NCBI RefSeq assembly: GCF_900106835.1
Contig: NZ_FNNR01000007.1
Location: 274,891-338,890, forward strand
Direction of reading: 5' to 3'
Length of the DNA stretch: 64,000 nucleotides
Origin: Arthrobacter sp. cf158
Lineage (GTDB): Bacteria; Actinomycetota; Actinomycetes; Actinomycetales; Micrococcaceae
Under the pieces are notes generated by a model. That model saw only the letters and a list, made by a program, of their open reading frames with translations. It was not told the DNA's origin and did no database searches. Shown one piece after another: positions 8,336 through 16,933 of this stretch. Position 1 is the stretch's first letter. Every line of letters starts with the position of its first letter. The position numbers and the translations under genes are program-made.

Positions 8336-8350
8336 CCTGGCAGTGACAGG
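8336..8350. promoter_or_regulatory. Operator copy 1 (CCTGNCANTGNCAGG)
   Basis: Reads CCTGGCAGTGACAGG, matching all 12 fixed positions of the palindromic consensus. It lies in the divergent promoter of the MFS exporter and the MmyB-like regulator. The surrounding sequence is also similar to the copy at 16872-16886, including the downstream ACAGG. Confidence 0.6.
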
Positions 8351-8418
8351 CGGGACAGGCCCCTACCTTGCCTGGACACCATTGTCTTGTCACAAGAACT
8401 TGTGCGACGTCGTATCAA

Positions 8419-8433
8419 GGTGTCACTGGCAGG
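8419..8433. promoter_or_regulatory. Operator copy 2 (CCTGNCANTGNCAGG)
   Basis: Reads GGTGTCACTGGCAGG, 10 of 12 fixed positions with the whole core TGNCANTGNCA intact. It lies 39 bases before the regulator start and 83 bp from copy 1. Confidence 0.55.
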
Positions 8434-8471
8434 GACAGGACAGCGCCGCTCAAGACCGGCAGAATGGGCCC

Positions 8472-9353
8472 ATGAGTAATCTAAGTGAACTTGGGGAGTT
8501 CCTTCGCGTCCGAAGAGCTGCCTTACAGCCAGAGGACGTTGGCCTTCTGAACTACGGCATCCGCCGCGTACCCGGCCTCCGCAGGGAAGAGCTCGCCATG
8601 CTTGCCGGCGTCAGCAACACCTACTACACCCGCTTGGAGCAGGGCCTCAGTAACAACGCCTCCGAAGCGGTCATCGATGCTATTGCCCGGGCGCTTAACC
8701 TGAACACCGATGAGCGCGCGCACCTTTTCAATCTTGCCCGGCCCGGGACGACCAAAAGGCGGACACTGACCAAGCCGGACAAGGTAAGGCCCGGCACCTT
8801 GCGGCTCATCCAGTCGATGTCCAACACACCCGCCGTCGTCTTGGGACGCCGCAGTGAAGTGCTCGCCTGGAACCGGATTGGTCACAGGCTTGTGGCTGGT
8901 CACTTGGACTTCGCCGCGCCCGAGACGCCTTCAACGAGGCCCAACATGACGCGGCTGCTGTTCCTGGACCGCCACACCCGCGAGCTCTACACACGCTGGC
9001 TTGAAGAGGCCACCCGTGCGGTGTCATCGCTGCGGCTGGTGGCGGGCCGCGCCACCGACGACCCGGAACTCGCCTCATTGGTTGGTGAGTTGACCATGAA
9101 CAGTGAAGAGTTCGCCAATTTGTGGGCACGGCACCCTGTGGAGAACTGCATGTCCGGCCTGAAGTACATGCATCACCCTGAGGTAGGCGATATTGAGCTC
9201 AACTTCGAGGTCCTGACCCCGCCCGACGAATCGGGACACCGGATCCTGATGTACACCGCCGATCCCGGAACGCCCGCAGCCGAAGCCCTGCAATTGTTGA
9301 CTTCCAGCGAGGCCGGCGTGACGGAAGAAGCTCCACATCCCGCTACCAGGTAA
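8472..9353 (+). CDS. XRE family regulator with MmyB-like ligand-binding domain
   Basis: 293 residues. The N-terminal XRE helix-turn-helix (about residues 10-70) carries RREELAMLAGVSNTYYTRLEQG. It is followed by a long C-terminal domain of the MmyB-like ligand-binding type (MLAWNR-like VLAWNRIGHRL, then FLDRHTRELYTRW). The family is named after MmyB, the methylenomycin-cluster regulator of Streptomyces. The frame is open far upstream, but ATG at 8472 is the first start after the divergent promoter and gives the canonical N-terminus. It probably binds the repeated CCTGNCANTGNCAGG sites here and at 16842-16886, controlling both exporter and pathway. Confidence 0.86.
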   Translation: MSNLSELGEFLRVRRAALQPEDVGLLNYGIRRVPGLRREELAMLAGVSNTYYTRLEQGLSNNASEAVIDAIARALNLNTDERAHLFNLARPGTTKRRTLTKPDKVRPGTLRLIQSMSNTPAVVLGRRSEVLAWNRIGHRLVAGHLDFAAPETPSTRPNMTRLLFLDRHTRELYTRWLEEATRAVSSLRLVAGRATDDPELASLVGELTMNSEEFANLWARHPVENCMSGLKYMHHPEVGDIELNFEVLTPPDESGHRILMYTADPGTPAAEALQLLTSSEAGVTEEAPHPATR

Positions 9354-9382
9354 TGTCCTGAGCACTACGGCTTCATACAACG

Positions 9383-9414
9383 GGAAGGCCCGATCCACCA
9401 GGATCGGGCCTTCC
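9383..9414. terminator. Bidirectional terminator
   Basis: Perfect 14-bp stem (GGAAGGCCCGATCC and complement) with a 4-base loop, followed by GTTCTT on the plus strand. It separates the regulator gene from the convergent acyltransferase gene. Confidence 0.8.
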
Positions 9415-9426
9415 GTTCTTCCGCGT

Positions 9427-10614
9427 CTATGAGGCGGTCACTGTGGCCCGAACGGGCTCAGGCTGGACCTGCTTGGGCCGCGGCCGCGCCCAGCGGTCCA
9501 TCACTGGCTTCTCCACGAGGGCGTACAGGGCCCATCCGCCCAACAACGTAGCCACAAAGAATCCGGCCACCACCAGCAAGGCGACAGGCGTTGGGTACAC
9601 CTCGTTACCAAGGAGAATGCGTCCGTAGAAGATCACCACTCCCTGGCACAGGTAGAAGCCAAAGGAGATGTTCCCCAGCCACACCATGGGTTTGGAGCCA
9701 AGGAAGCTTGTATGGCCTGCGATGTCCCGGGTTGCAACCGTGCAGATGATCGCCGCGACCGGAATGATGGTGGCCACGTTGAAGGAGTAAACAAACGGGA
9801 CCACCATTGCGGCGGCGTAGCCGGCGACGCAGAGCACCAGGGTGTGCCACATCTTCAAGGGAACCCAGCGCCCTGACAGGACTATCCGGGCCAGGATGGA
9901 GCCAAGGATGAATTCGAACAGCCGTGCGGGCGGAAAAATGTACCCGAACCAGAACTGGGCTTCAGAGATGGGTGTCAGCGCCGATACCGGCGTGGCAGGG
10001 ATCAGGTACGTGGTGACCAGCTGCACCGCGATCATCGCGCCAACGGTGGCCCATGCCCATACCCACAGCCGGTTGCCGGGAATCTTCCTGATGGGGACCA
10101 TGAGCAAAGGGAACAGCATGTAGAAGAGCAGTTCGCTGTTCAGCGTCCATGACGGCGGGTTGACCGCAACGTAGACGGAGGCATCCGGGATGAACGAGTT
10201 CACCAAAAAGAGGTTGCTGATCCATCCAAGTGGAGGGTTGATTGCAGCTGCGAACAGGATCATGGACAGCGCCCACATCACCAGGTGGTTAGGGAAGATC
10301 TTCAACAACCGGCGCCGCCAGAAGTGACGTTTTGCCTCCCCCGGCTTCGACGCCCAGGCCAGCAGGAAGCCGCTCAGGACGAAGAAGAACGAGACCCCCA
10401 CGTAGCCGGCTTTGCTGACCATCCATTCAAGGGTTGATCCGAGCCCGGCGTCGGCGAACGGGTTGATGGGATCGTTGGGCGGTATGGGTGAGTTGGACAG
10501 CGTGATGTGGAAGAAGAACACCAACAGCGCAGCGAAGAAACGCAACCCTGTCAGGGAGGGCAGCTTGCTGAGCCGGGGCCGGGCGGTGGTCGCCTCGGGA
10601 ACCGGGGCGGTCAT
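9427..10614 (-). CDS. Acyltransferase 3 family membrane O-acyltransferase
   Basis: 395 residues with about ten membrane segments. The N-terminal family motif is present as LTGLRFFAALLVFFFHI, containing the conserved R and H of acyltransferase-3 proteins. These enzymes transfer acetyl or other acyl groups to sugars and secondary metabolites across the membrane. It is the last gene of the leftward operon and overlaps the FAD oxidase gene by 4 bp. In context it probably acylates the sugar-derived product of the cluster. Confidence 0.85.
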   Translation of the reverse strand: MTAPVPEATTARPRLSKLPSLTGLRFFAALLVFFFHITLSNSPIPPNDPINPFADAGLGSTLEWMVSKAGYVGVSFFFVLSGFLLAWASKPGEAKRHFWRRRLLKIFPNHLVMWALSMILFAAAINPPLGWISNLFLVNSFIPDASVYVAVNPPSWTLNSELLFYMLFPLLMVPIRKIPGNRLWVWAWATVGAMIAVQLVTTYLIPATPVSALTPISEAQFWFGYIFPPARLFEFILGSILARIVLSGRWVPLKMWHTLVLCVAGYAAAMVVPFVYSFNVATIIPVAAIICTVATRDIAGHTSFLGSKPMVWLGNISFGFYLCQGVVIFYGRILLGNEVYPTPVALLVVAGFFVATLLGGWALYALVEKPVMDRWARPRPKQVQPEPVRATVTAS

Positions 10615-12308
10615 GATGCACGTCCTGCCGGGAGCTCGATGCCGAGGCTGTGGGTGAAGAAGTTGCTGGGGTCCCAGCTTGCCTTGGCTCGCTGAAGCCG
10701 GGGGTAGTTTCCCTTGAAGTACAGGGTCTGCCAGCCAACACCGGAGCTGTTGTGCTCGCTGGTGGCTACATCAACGTCCGGATAGTTGATGTAGCAGCCG
10801 TCCAGCTGCTCGCCTGGGACGGGTACGCCGCCCGTGGTTTTGAACATGCCCTGGTAGGTTTCCCGCTCCCAGCCAAGGTAGAAATCATCATCTGCTGCCT
10901 CCGACCAAAACGTTTGGAGGCAGAATTTGAACGCGGATTGGCGCTGCGCGTTTGCTGTGGCGTCAGGAGCCACAGCATTGACCTGTCCGCCGAAGGAGAA
11001 CAGCACCAGCATGGTGTTGGGGTTGGTGAAGTCCGGCCTGCTCATCTGACGGTAGAGCACCGCAATCTGGTCATCGGTGAACTTCTGGTTGAGATATGCC
11101 GATTTATGGGCGCCACGGCTGGTGGGGTTGGTGATAACCGGGTTATCAGTGCCTACCAGGCGGGTAGCCTGCAGCCACGGGATTTCACGGGTCTTGAAGA
11201 ACCCGGGCATGGCCGGGATCTCGCCGTTGGGTTTCTCCAAGGGCTCGGGAGTGATGGCAACTCCGTCCAGGATCGCTTCCACGTAGCGTTCCATCACGCC
11301 CTTGGCGTCCGGAGCCGCCGCGTCGATCTGGGTGAACATTCCCAGGCTTCCATGGGCTTTGGAGCTCACGTTGAAGAGGCTGCTGAGGTGTGATTCCGGG
11401 GTCCCTGGCTGCCTGTATTTCTCATGCCAGGTTCCGAAGTTGGTGATGAGGCGCCTGAATTTGATGTCATCCAGCTGGTCCCACGGAATGGAAATGGCAC
11501 TGACCAAAACGGTGGAGGGAGCCTTGACCAGTTGCTCTGAGGGGTTCTTGCCCTGAGTTCCCGGAGACCGGAACCAGTATTTGGTAACGATGCCCCAGTT
11601 GCCCCCGCCTCCGCCGGTGTGTGCCCACCACAGGTCACCGAGCTCGCCTTTGTCGTCGCTAGTCGCGGTGACAGTGCGGACTTTACGGCGCGCGTCCACG
11701 GTCACCACTTCGACGGCGTAGAGGTGGTCCACCACCAGTCCGTGCGAGCGGGAGAGCAAGCCGTAGCCGCCTCCGGCTATGTGACCGCCTGCACCGACGC
11801 TGTAGCAGATGCCGCCGGGAACGGTGACGCCCCAATTCTTGTACAGCGTTTCGTAGACGTTCATGAGGCGGGCGCCGGGCTCCACTGCGAAGGCCCCCAT
11901 CTTTTTGTCGTAGTACACCGCGTTCATCGGGGACACATCAAGGATGACCTGGATGGAAGGGTTGCAGACAAAATCAGCAAAGCAGTGGCCGCCGCTTCGT
12001 ACAGAGACTTTCTTTCCGGTGCGGACTGCTTCGCGGACGGCATCCTCGGCGTCCCTGGTGCTGGTGATCAACCGGACGTAGTCGGGATGGGAGACGAAGC
12101 GCTGGTTGTTGCCGGTCATGAGGTCCGCATAGCGGGAGTCCCCGGATTTGATGACCGAGCCATCAGGTACAGTCGCGGATTCCGTTGCGGCCTGCGCCTG
12201 CGGGGCATCGGCGGTTCCGAGTGCGGCCAAGGAAGCTGCCGCGATGGTGCCGGCGGACCCTGCCATGAAGAACCGTCTGCCAATGCCGGTCTTTTGGGTG
12301 GTTGTCAT
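10611..12308 (-). CDS. Tat-exported FAD-linked oxidase, berberine-bridge-enzyme type
   Basis: 565 residues. A twin-arginine signal (GRRFFMAGSAG, cleavage near AQA-ATE about residue 41) is followed by the FAD_binding_4 domain. Both flavin attachment residues of bicovalent BBE-like oxidases are present: His108 in SVRSGGHCF and Cys168 in PGGICYSVGAGGH. The C-terminal BBE segment (CYINYPDVD, with YFKGNYPRLQRAKASWDP) is intact. Relatives include glucooligosaccharide oxidase and aclacinomycin oxidase, which oxidise alcohols or sugars with O2. It starts within the stop of the propeller gene (TGATG). The predicted reaction is oxidation of a sugar outside the membrane. Confidence 0.88.
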   Translation of the reverse strand: MTTTQKTGIGRRFFMAGSAGTIAAASLAALGTADAPQAQAATESATVPDGSVIKSGDSRYADLMTGNNQRFVSHPDYVRLITSTRDAEDAVREAVRTGKKVSVRSGGHCFADFVCNPSIQVILDVSPMNAVYYDKKMGAFAVEPGARLMNVYETLYKNWGVTVPGGICYSVGAGGHIAGGGYGLLSRSHGLVVDHLYAVEVVTVDARRKVRTVTATSDDKGELGDLWWAHTGGGGGNWGIVTKYWFRSPGTQGKNPSEQLVKAPSTVLVSAISIPWDQLDDIKFRRLITNFGTWHEKYRQPGTPESHLSSLFNVSSKAHGSLGMFTQIDAAAPDAKGVMERYVEAILDGVAITPEPLEKPNGEIPAMPGFFKTREIPWLQATRLVGTDNPVITNPTSRGAHKSAYLNQKFTDDQIAVLYRQMSRPDFTNPNTMLVLFSFGGQVNAVAPDATANAQRQSAFKFCLQTFWSEAADDDFYLGWERETYQGMFKTTGGVPVPGEQLDGCYINYPDVDVATSEHNSSGVGWQTLYFKGNYPRLQRAKASWDPSNFFTHSLGIELPAGRAS

Positions 12309-13579
12309 CAGTTCGATCCTCCACGTTGGACGGTGTTGTTCGGGTGCAGGGTGATTTCGGCTTTGGGGGCAACGAAGTAGTGCTGGACCGAGTAGGAGAT
12401 GGTGGCGAAATCTTCTGCGCCGTTGCCGGTGAAGTCACCGGCAACGATCCGGGCGATGGACTCCCCGGAGACCTTCCATTTCAGGAACAGGCCCTTCGCC
12501 AGATCTACGGCTTTGTAGTAGTACGCGCCCTGCCAGGGGTCCGGACCGCGCAGGCCAATCAGGAATTCGTCGTCGCCGTCTCCATCGAAATCGCGGCACA
12601 TGACAGTGTGACCGGGGCCCTCACCGTTCTGGTTCGGGTCCCCGTAGATGTCCAGCAGGTGCCGTGTCCATCCCGCAGCCTCCGCGTCTCCCCCGCTGCG
12701 CACGTACACAGCGACGGTGTTGCCGTGGAAAGGTTCAATCGCGGCGACGTAGGCCAGAGGATCATCGCCGATGCGGCCGCCGTCGACGTCCCCGCTGCCT
12801 TTGAAGGTGGTTTTCTCGAATTGGCTTTCCTCGCCGTCTCCGATGTGCTCCCAAGCCCAGGTGCTGTTGTCCTGGTCGTAGTAAAGCCACGTGACGCCTT
12901 CATCGGAGGCCATGAGGATGGAGTCCAGCGGTGAGCCGGGAATCAGTCCACCCTTCTTGGCGACGCCGTGGATCATCCGGAAGTCCGAGTCGCTGATGAT
13001 TTCCTTGTCCCATTCGGCGCGAGGGTCATCGGTAGGGGTGAACAGCACCACGGGCAGGACAGCGTGGACGTCCTCGACGGCAACGATGGGGAACCCGATG
13101 ATCTGGATCTTGTCCGTACGCGTGAAGTGGCCGACGCGCAAACGGTGCATGCCGATGGCACGCCCGACGTAATGCCGCTTCCAGTTTTCGGTGGCTTCGG
13201 ACGGGTTGCCGGGGTTTTCCAGCCAGTCGATCTTGCCGCCTTCGGGGTCAGCGTGGTGGATGGTTCCGCCCGGACCATAAAGCTGGTAGCAAACCACCAG
13301 GTCCGTGGTGCCGTCACCAGTGATGTCACCGAAGTCCATGCCGACGGGTTCTTTGATCTTGTCCAGCACCAGCTTCTTTTCCCAGGTGGGGTTTTTGTAC
13401 CAGTAGATTTCACCGACTTTCAGGCCGTAGCCAACGAGGTCCGGCTTGCCGTCGCCGTCAATATCTGCCGCTTCCAGCCAGTAGCCGTCGCGCAGGAAGT
13501 CCGTGACTGTCTCGGTTCCGAATACCGGTTCGGTGACATCCAGAGTGGGTGTGGTCTTGGGGATCGCTGGTGGAGTCAT
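12308..13579 (-). CDS. FG-GAP/VCBS beta-propeller protein resembling the aldos-2-ulose dehydratase propeller
   Basis: 423 residues from the ATG at 13579, which overlaps the stop of the MFS gene by 4 bp and has GAAAGG upstream. Calcium-loop repeats recur through the chain: DIDGDGKPDLVGYG, DITGDGTTDLVV, DFDGDGDDEFLIG, DFTGNGAEDFATISYS. Between them lie GMHRLRVGHFTRTDK and EPFHGNTVAVY. From memory these segments resemble the seven-bladed propeller of fungal aldos-2-ulose dehydratase/isomerase (AUDH), and the length fits that domain. AUDH converts 2-keto sugars or 1,5-anhydrofructose to pyrones. The cupin half is absent here; a candidate is encoded at 16042-16752. No signal peptide, so cytoplasmic. 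Confidence 0.7.
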   Translation of the reverse strand: MTPPAIPKTTPTLDVTEPVFGTETVTDFLRDGYWLEAADIDGDGKPDLVGYGLKVGEIYWYKNPTWEKKLVLDKIKEPVGMDFGDITGDGTTDLVVCYQLYGPGGTIHHADPEGGKIDWLENPGNPSEATENWKRHYVGRAIGMHRLRVGHFTRTDKIQIIGFPIVAVEDVHAVLPVVLFTPTDDPRAEWDKEIISDSDFRMIHGVAKKGGLIPGSPLDSILMASDEGVTWLYYDQDNSTWAWEHIGDGEESQFEKTTFKGSGDVDGGRIGDDPLAYVAAIEPFHGNTVAVYVRSGGDAEAAGWTRHLLDIYGDPNQNGEGPGHTVMCRDFDGDGDDEFLIGLRGPDPWQGAYYYKAVDLAKGLFLKWKVSGESIARIVAGDFTGNGAEDFATISYSVQHYFVAPKAEITLHPNNTVQRGGSN

Positions 13580-14796
13580 GAGAGTACCTTTCGTGTGAGT
13601 ACGGGTGATGGTGCTGTTTCCGGTGTGCCTGAGGTGTTCGTTCGTCGCAGCATCAGCGACGCTGACGCAATGAGCGCGACAGCGATGATGGCCAGGCCCG
13701 CGCCAACCCAGATGGGTGAGGCCAAGCCAAGCCCTGCCGCGATGGTTGTCCCGCCGAGGTGGGCGCCTATCGCGTTGCCAAGGTTGAACGCGGAGATGTT
13801 GACTCCGGAAGCCAGCGTTGGCGCTCTGTGCGCGAAGGACAGGACGCGGGTCTGCATTCCGGGCACTGCCGCGAATCCGACAGCACCGAGGAGGAACAAT
13901 GTCACCGCTGCACCCCACGGGTTATGGACGGTGACTGTGAAGACCAGCAAAACAACGGTCAATGCCGAGAGGAGGGCCACCAAGGATTTGTCCAGGTTTC
14001 CGTCCGCCGCCTTGCCACCGATGATGTTCCCGGTGAACAGTCCGACGCCGAAAATGACCAGCATCCACGGCACCGCCCCTGCCGGCATCCCGGCGAGCTC
14101 GGTGAGCATCGGTGCGATGTAAGTGAACGCGCCGAACATGGCCCCGAACCCGAAGACGGTGACCAGAATGGACAGCCACACCTGGCCGGACGTGAAAGCC
14201 CCGAGCTCGCGTCGCAGCTGTCCCGGTCCCCGCTCGACGGCGTCCTGCGCCGGTACGTAGGCCATCAGTCCGGCCAGGGCGATGATTCCCACAATGGTGA
14301 TCGCCCAGAAAGTGGACCTCCATCCCAGCTGTTGGCCGAGGAACGTACCCATGGGAACGCCGAGGACGTTGGCGATGGTCAGCCCGGCGAACATGATGGA
14401 GATCGCCCTGGCTTTGCGATCCGGGGTGACCAGCTGTGAAGCCAACACGGCTCCAATCCCGAAGAACGCCCCGTGGCACAGCGCCGCCACGATTCTGCCC
14501 GCAAACATGGTTGCGTAGTCCCCGGCCACCGCTGACAGCAGGTTTCCCAGAATGAAGAGCACCATCAAGGCGCACAGAACAGTCTTGGGGCGAAGGGCCG
14601 CCGTCGCTGCAGTCACCAGCACCCCTCCGACGGCGACGCTTAATGCGTACCCGGAAACCAGGTGCCCGGCAACCGGAATGCTGACGGAGAAATCCGCCGC
14701 CACCTCCGGCAACAGTCCCAGGATGACGAACTCGGTGAGGCCGATGCCGAAGCCTCCCACCGCGAGGGCCAGCAGCCCCAACGGCATCCTGGTCAT
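13576..14796 (-). CDS. MFS transporter, DHA1-type (arabinose-efflux-like)
   Basis: 406 residues with 12 hydrophobic segments. The N-terminus GLTEFVILGLLPEVAADF is typical of DHA1 sugar-efflux and drug-efflux proteins related to AraJ/YdhP. Overlaps its neighbours by 4 bp on both sides, so it is translationally coupled to the epimerase and propeller genes. In this operon it probably exports the pathway product or a sugar intermediate. This makes a second exporter besides the DHA2 pump at 6761. Confidence 0.86.
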   Translation of the reverse strand: MTRMPLGLLALAVGGFGIGLTEFVILGLLPEVAADFSVSIPVAGHLVSGYALSVAVGGVLVTAATAALRPKTVLCALMVLFILGNLLSAVAGDYATMFAGRIVAALCHGAFFGIGAVLASQLVTPDRKARAISIMFAGLTIANVLGVPMGTFLGQQLGWRSTFWAITIVGIIALAGLMAYVPAQDAVERGPGQLRRELGAFTSGQVWLSILVTVFGFGAMFGAFTYIAPMLTELAGMPAGAVPWMLVIFGVGLFTGNIIGGKAADGNLDKSLVALLSALTVVLLVFTVTVHNPWGAAVTLFLLGAVGFAAVPGMQTRVLSFAHRAPTLASGVNISAFNLGNAIGAHLGGTTIAAGLGLASPIWVGAGLAIIAVALIASASLMLRRTNTSGTPETAPSPVLTRKVLS

Positions 14797-15974
14797 GCTG
14801 CGGTCCGTGTCGGTGCCGGCACGAAATCTGCGCCCGGCACGAACGGCATGGCGGCCGGGCCCAACTTGAAATAGTGGGCCACGGCGGCAATGGTCCGGTC
14901 GGTGGCTTTGCCATCACCGTAGGGGTTAATCGCGGTCGCCATCTCCATGTAGGCGTTCGGATCATCCAGCAGGCGTTCCACCTCGTGAACGATCTGGCCA
15001 CGGTTTCGGCTGACCAGGCGCGAACTTCCCGTCAGGATCGACTCGCTGCGTTCGGTGATTTCCCGCAACACCAGCGTCGGCTTGCCCAGCGCCGGGCCTT
15101 CTTCCTCGGCCCCGGAGCTGTCCGAGAGGATCAGGTCGCTGCGCTGCAGGAGCCTGCAGAAGCTCAGGTATGGAAGAGGGTCCACCATGTCCACGTTGGG
15201 GATACCGCTCAGCACTGGAACCATGACTTCGCGAACCTTCGGGTTCAGGTGCAGCGGGACCACAATGCGCACGTCCTCACGTCGCCGGGCGATGTCAGCC
15301 AAGGCGGCAGCGATCTCCCGCATGGGCTTGCCGTGGCTTTCACGCCGGTGGGTGGTGGACAGGATCACCTTGCGGGGATCGTTGTCGAGATCCGCCAATG
15401 CCGGTTCCCCGTAGCCGCGAAGGTTGTTCATCCCCCACTGCAGGGCATCAACTATGGTGTTTCCGGTGATCACGATTGAGTGTTCCCGGACGCCTTCACG
15501 GATCAGGTTGGCGCTGTTTCCCGGAGTGGGGGCCAAGTGCAGCGCGGCGATCTGCGCCACCAGCTTCCGGTTCACTTCTTCGGGGAACGGCGAGTAATTG
15601 TTCCCGCTTCGCAGGCCGGCCTCGACGTGGATGATGGGCACGGAGCGGTGCAGTGCGGCCAGGGCGCCGGCCAGGGTTGTGGCGGTGTCCCCATGGACCA
15701 TGACGGCGTCGAGGCCTTCCATGTGGTCTCCGGAGCAGAGTCCTTCCAGTATCCGGTGGGTCACCTGGGAGAGGGTCTGCTGCTCTTTCATGATGCGCAG
15801 TTCAACATCAGGGGTGATGCCGAATTCCTCCAGCGTGCTGTCAAGCATTTCGCGGTGCTGGCCGGTGGAAATCAGCACCGGGCGGAAACGGGGATCCTGG
15901 ATCAGGGCGTGGATGATGGGGGCAAATTTCACAGCTTCGGGTCGTGTCCCGAAGACAATTCCAATGTTTTTCAT
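14793..15974 (-). CDS. wecB: UDP-N-acetylglucosamine 2-epimerase, non-hydrolysing
   Basis: 393 residues from ATG 15974, chosen because GGAGAG lies just upstream and the family motif follows at once (MKNIGIVFGTRPEAVKFAP). Other family segments are HGDTATTLAGALAA, HVEAGLRSGN, STTHRRESHG and SDSSGAEEEG. It interconverts UDP-GlcNAc and UDP-ManNAc. Inside this operon it suggests an amino-sugar nucleotide is needed. Alternatively the family member acts on a related sugar. It overlaps the downstream MFS gene by 4 bp. Confidence 0.88.
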   Translation of the reverse strand: MKNIGIVFGTRPEAVKFAPIIHALIQDPRFRPVLISTGQHREMLDSTLEEFGITPDVELRIMKEQQTLSQVTHRILEGLCSGDHMEGLDAVMVHGDTATTLAGALAALHRSVPIIHVEAGLRSGNNYSPFPEEVNRKLVAQIAALHLAPTPGNSANLIREGVREHSIVITGNTIVDALQWGMNNLRGYGEPALADLDNDPRKVILSTTHRRESHGKPMREIAAALADIARRREDVRIVVPLHLNPKVREVMVPVLSGIPNVDMVDPLPYLSFCRLLQRSDLILSDSSGAEEEGPALGKPTLVLREITERSESILTGSSRLVSRNRGQIVHEVERLLDDPNAYMEMATAINPYGDGKATDRTIAAVAHYFKLGPAAMPFVPGADFVPAPTRTAA

Positions 15975-16041
15975 TGCTGCTCTCCTGAAAATGGGCATAA
16001 AGGACCTGCCGGTTGTCGCCGGCGGATATGAGACGGAGTGA

Positions 16042-16752
16042 TTAGCTGAGGTGGTATTCCAGCGCGAGCCAGATACAGTCTGTGTCTGCCCGGTACTGGT
16101 GCCACGGGTAGGTGAAAGTACCCTCCCGCTCCAGACAGAACGGCACGGGGTTGGTATTGCCGGGGCTCAACAGCTGGTCCTCATAGAGGGACGCGTGGTC
16201 CTGAGATGTGAATTTCTGCATGCGTCCGAGACCGGAAATCTGGGTGTGGACCTCGATGAAGTCATGCCGGTTATGGATTCCGCAGTCGGTTCCTGCAGGG
16301 CTGAACCACAGATTAGCCTTCACAATGAAGGACTTCTCTCCCGGTGCCAGCCCGGGCTGACGCAGAACCAGGGCAGGGTCCAGCAGGACCGTCCCTACCG
16401 TGTCCTGCGAGGAGCGCAGCAGGACCGGCTGTCCGGTTTGGGCACCGTAGAAGTCGGACCACCCGAGGTCCCGTGCCAGCTGTTCCCCATTCTGGACCGT
16501 CTCCACGGAAAGCATGGCGAGCAGGGCCCCTGTTATGGAACCGCCGTGGAGAATCGTGGAGCTAAAGGCCGGTAATGCCGCTGACTGTCCGTGACCGACG
16601 AACGCGTCGCTGCCGGCAAGGTTCACCACGACGACGGGTCCTGTCACCTCGTACTGCTGCACGTCCCGCAGCACGACGGCGTGAGTCAACCCGCTGCTGA
16701 AGGACAGTTCTTCCAATAGGACAGTTCCCACAATTACCCCCAAGGTCATCAT
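16042..16752 (-). CDS. Cupin-like protein, candidate partner of the AUDH-like propeller
   Basis: 236 residues, first gene of the leftward operon. The C-terminal half has a His/Glu-rich cupin-like pattern (GIHNRHDFIEVHTQISG, then YPWHQYRADTDCIWLALEYH), and the N-terminal half contains TGPVVVVNLAGSD and LPAFSSTILHGGSI. I recall similar segments in the C-terminal cupin part of fungal aldos-2-ulose dehydratase/isomerase; this is memory-based and needs a profile search. If right, propeller and cupin domains, fused in fungi, are split here between two genes of one operon. ATG at 16752 or 16749; the ribosome site is weak. No signal peptide. Confidence 0.55.
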   Translation of the reverse strand: MMTLGVIVGTVLLEELSFSSGLTHAVVLRDVQQYEVTGPVVVVNLAGSDAFVGHGQSAALPAFSSTILHGGSITGALLAMLSVETVQNGEQLARDLGWSDFYGAQTGQPVLLRSSQDTVGTVLLDPALVLRQPGLAPGEKSFIVKANLWFSPAGTDCGIHNRHDFIEVHTQISGLGRMQKFTSQDHASLYEDQLLSPGNTNPVPFCLEREGTFTYPWHQYRADTDCIWLALEYHLS

Positions 16753-16841
16753 TCAATCTCTGCGCACCTACGGATCGGCACAAAGAAGTGGAACGGTGCG
16801 AAACCTTCGCCAGGCCACAACACTGTCCCACTGGAGCAAGT

Positions 16842-16856
16842 ATTGGCAGTGCCAGG
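16842..16856. promoter_or_regulatory. Operator copy 3 (CCTGNCANTGNCAGG)
   Basis: Reads ATTGGCAGTGCCAGG, with the core TGGCAGTGCCA fully matching TGNCANTGNCA. It lies in the 181-bp divergent promoter between the cupin-like gene and the alpha/beta-hydrolase gene. Confidence 0.55.
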
Positions 16857-16871
16857 CAAAGTTATCCACCC

Positions 16872-16886
16872 CCTGTCAGTGATAGG
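16872..16886. promoter_or_regulatory. Operator copy 4 (CCTGNCANTGNCAGG)
   Basis: Reads CCTGTCAGTGATAGG, 11 of 12 fixed positions. It lies 30 bp from copy 3 (near three helical turns) and 48 bases before the hydrolase start. The 31-bp context is highly similar to copy 1 at the exporter/regulator promoter. Confidence 0.58.
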
Positions 16887-16933
16887 CAGAACAGGGACAG
16901 GCGCGGATCCTTCATGGCATGAAGGATGAAAGC

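Noticed and set aside
7173..8471. Long in-frame extension upstream of the MmyB-like regulator
   Set aside because: It lies antisense to the MFS exporter gene and crosses the divergent promoter; ATG 8472 gives the canonical XRE N-terminus.
12968..14122. 384-codon plus-strand open frame
   Set aside because: Antisense to the propeller and MFS genes; no ribosome site or domain.
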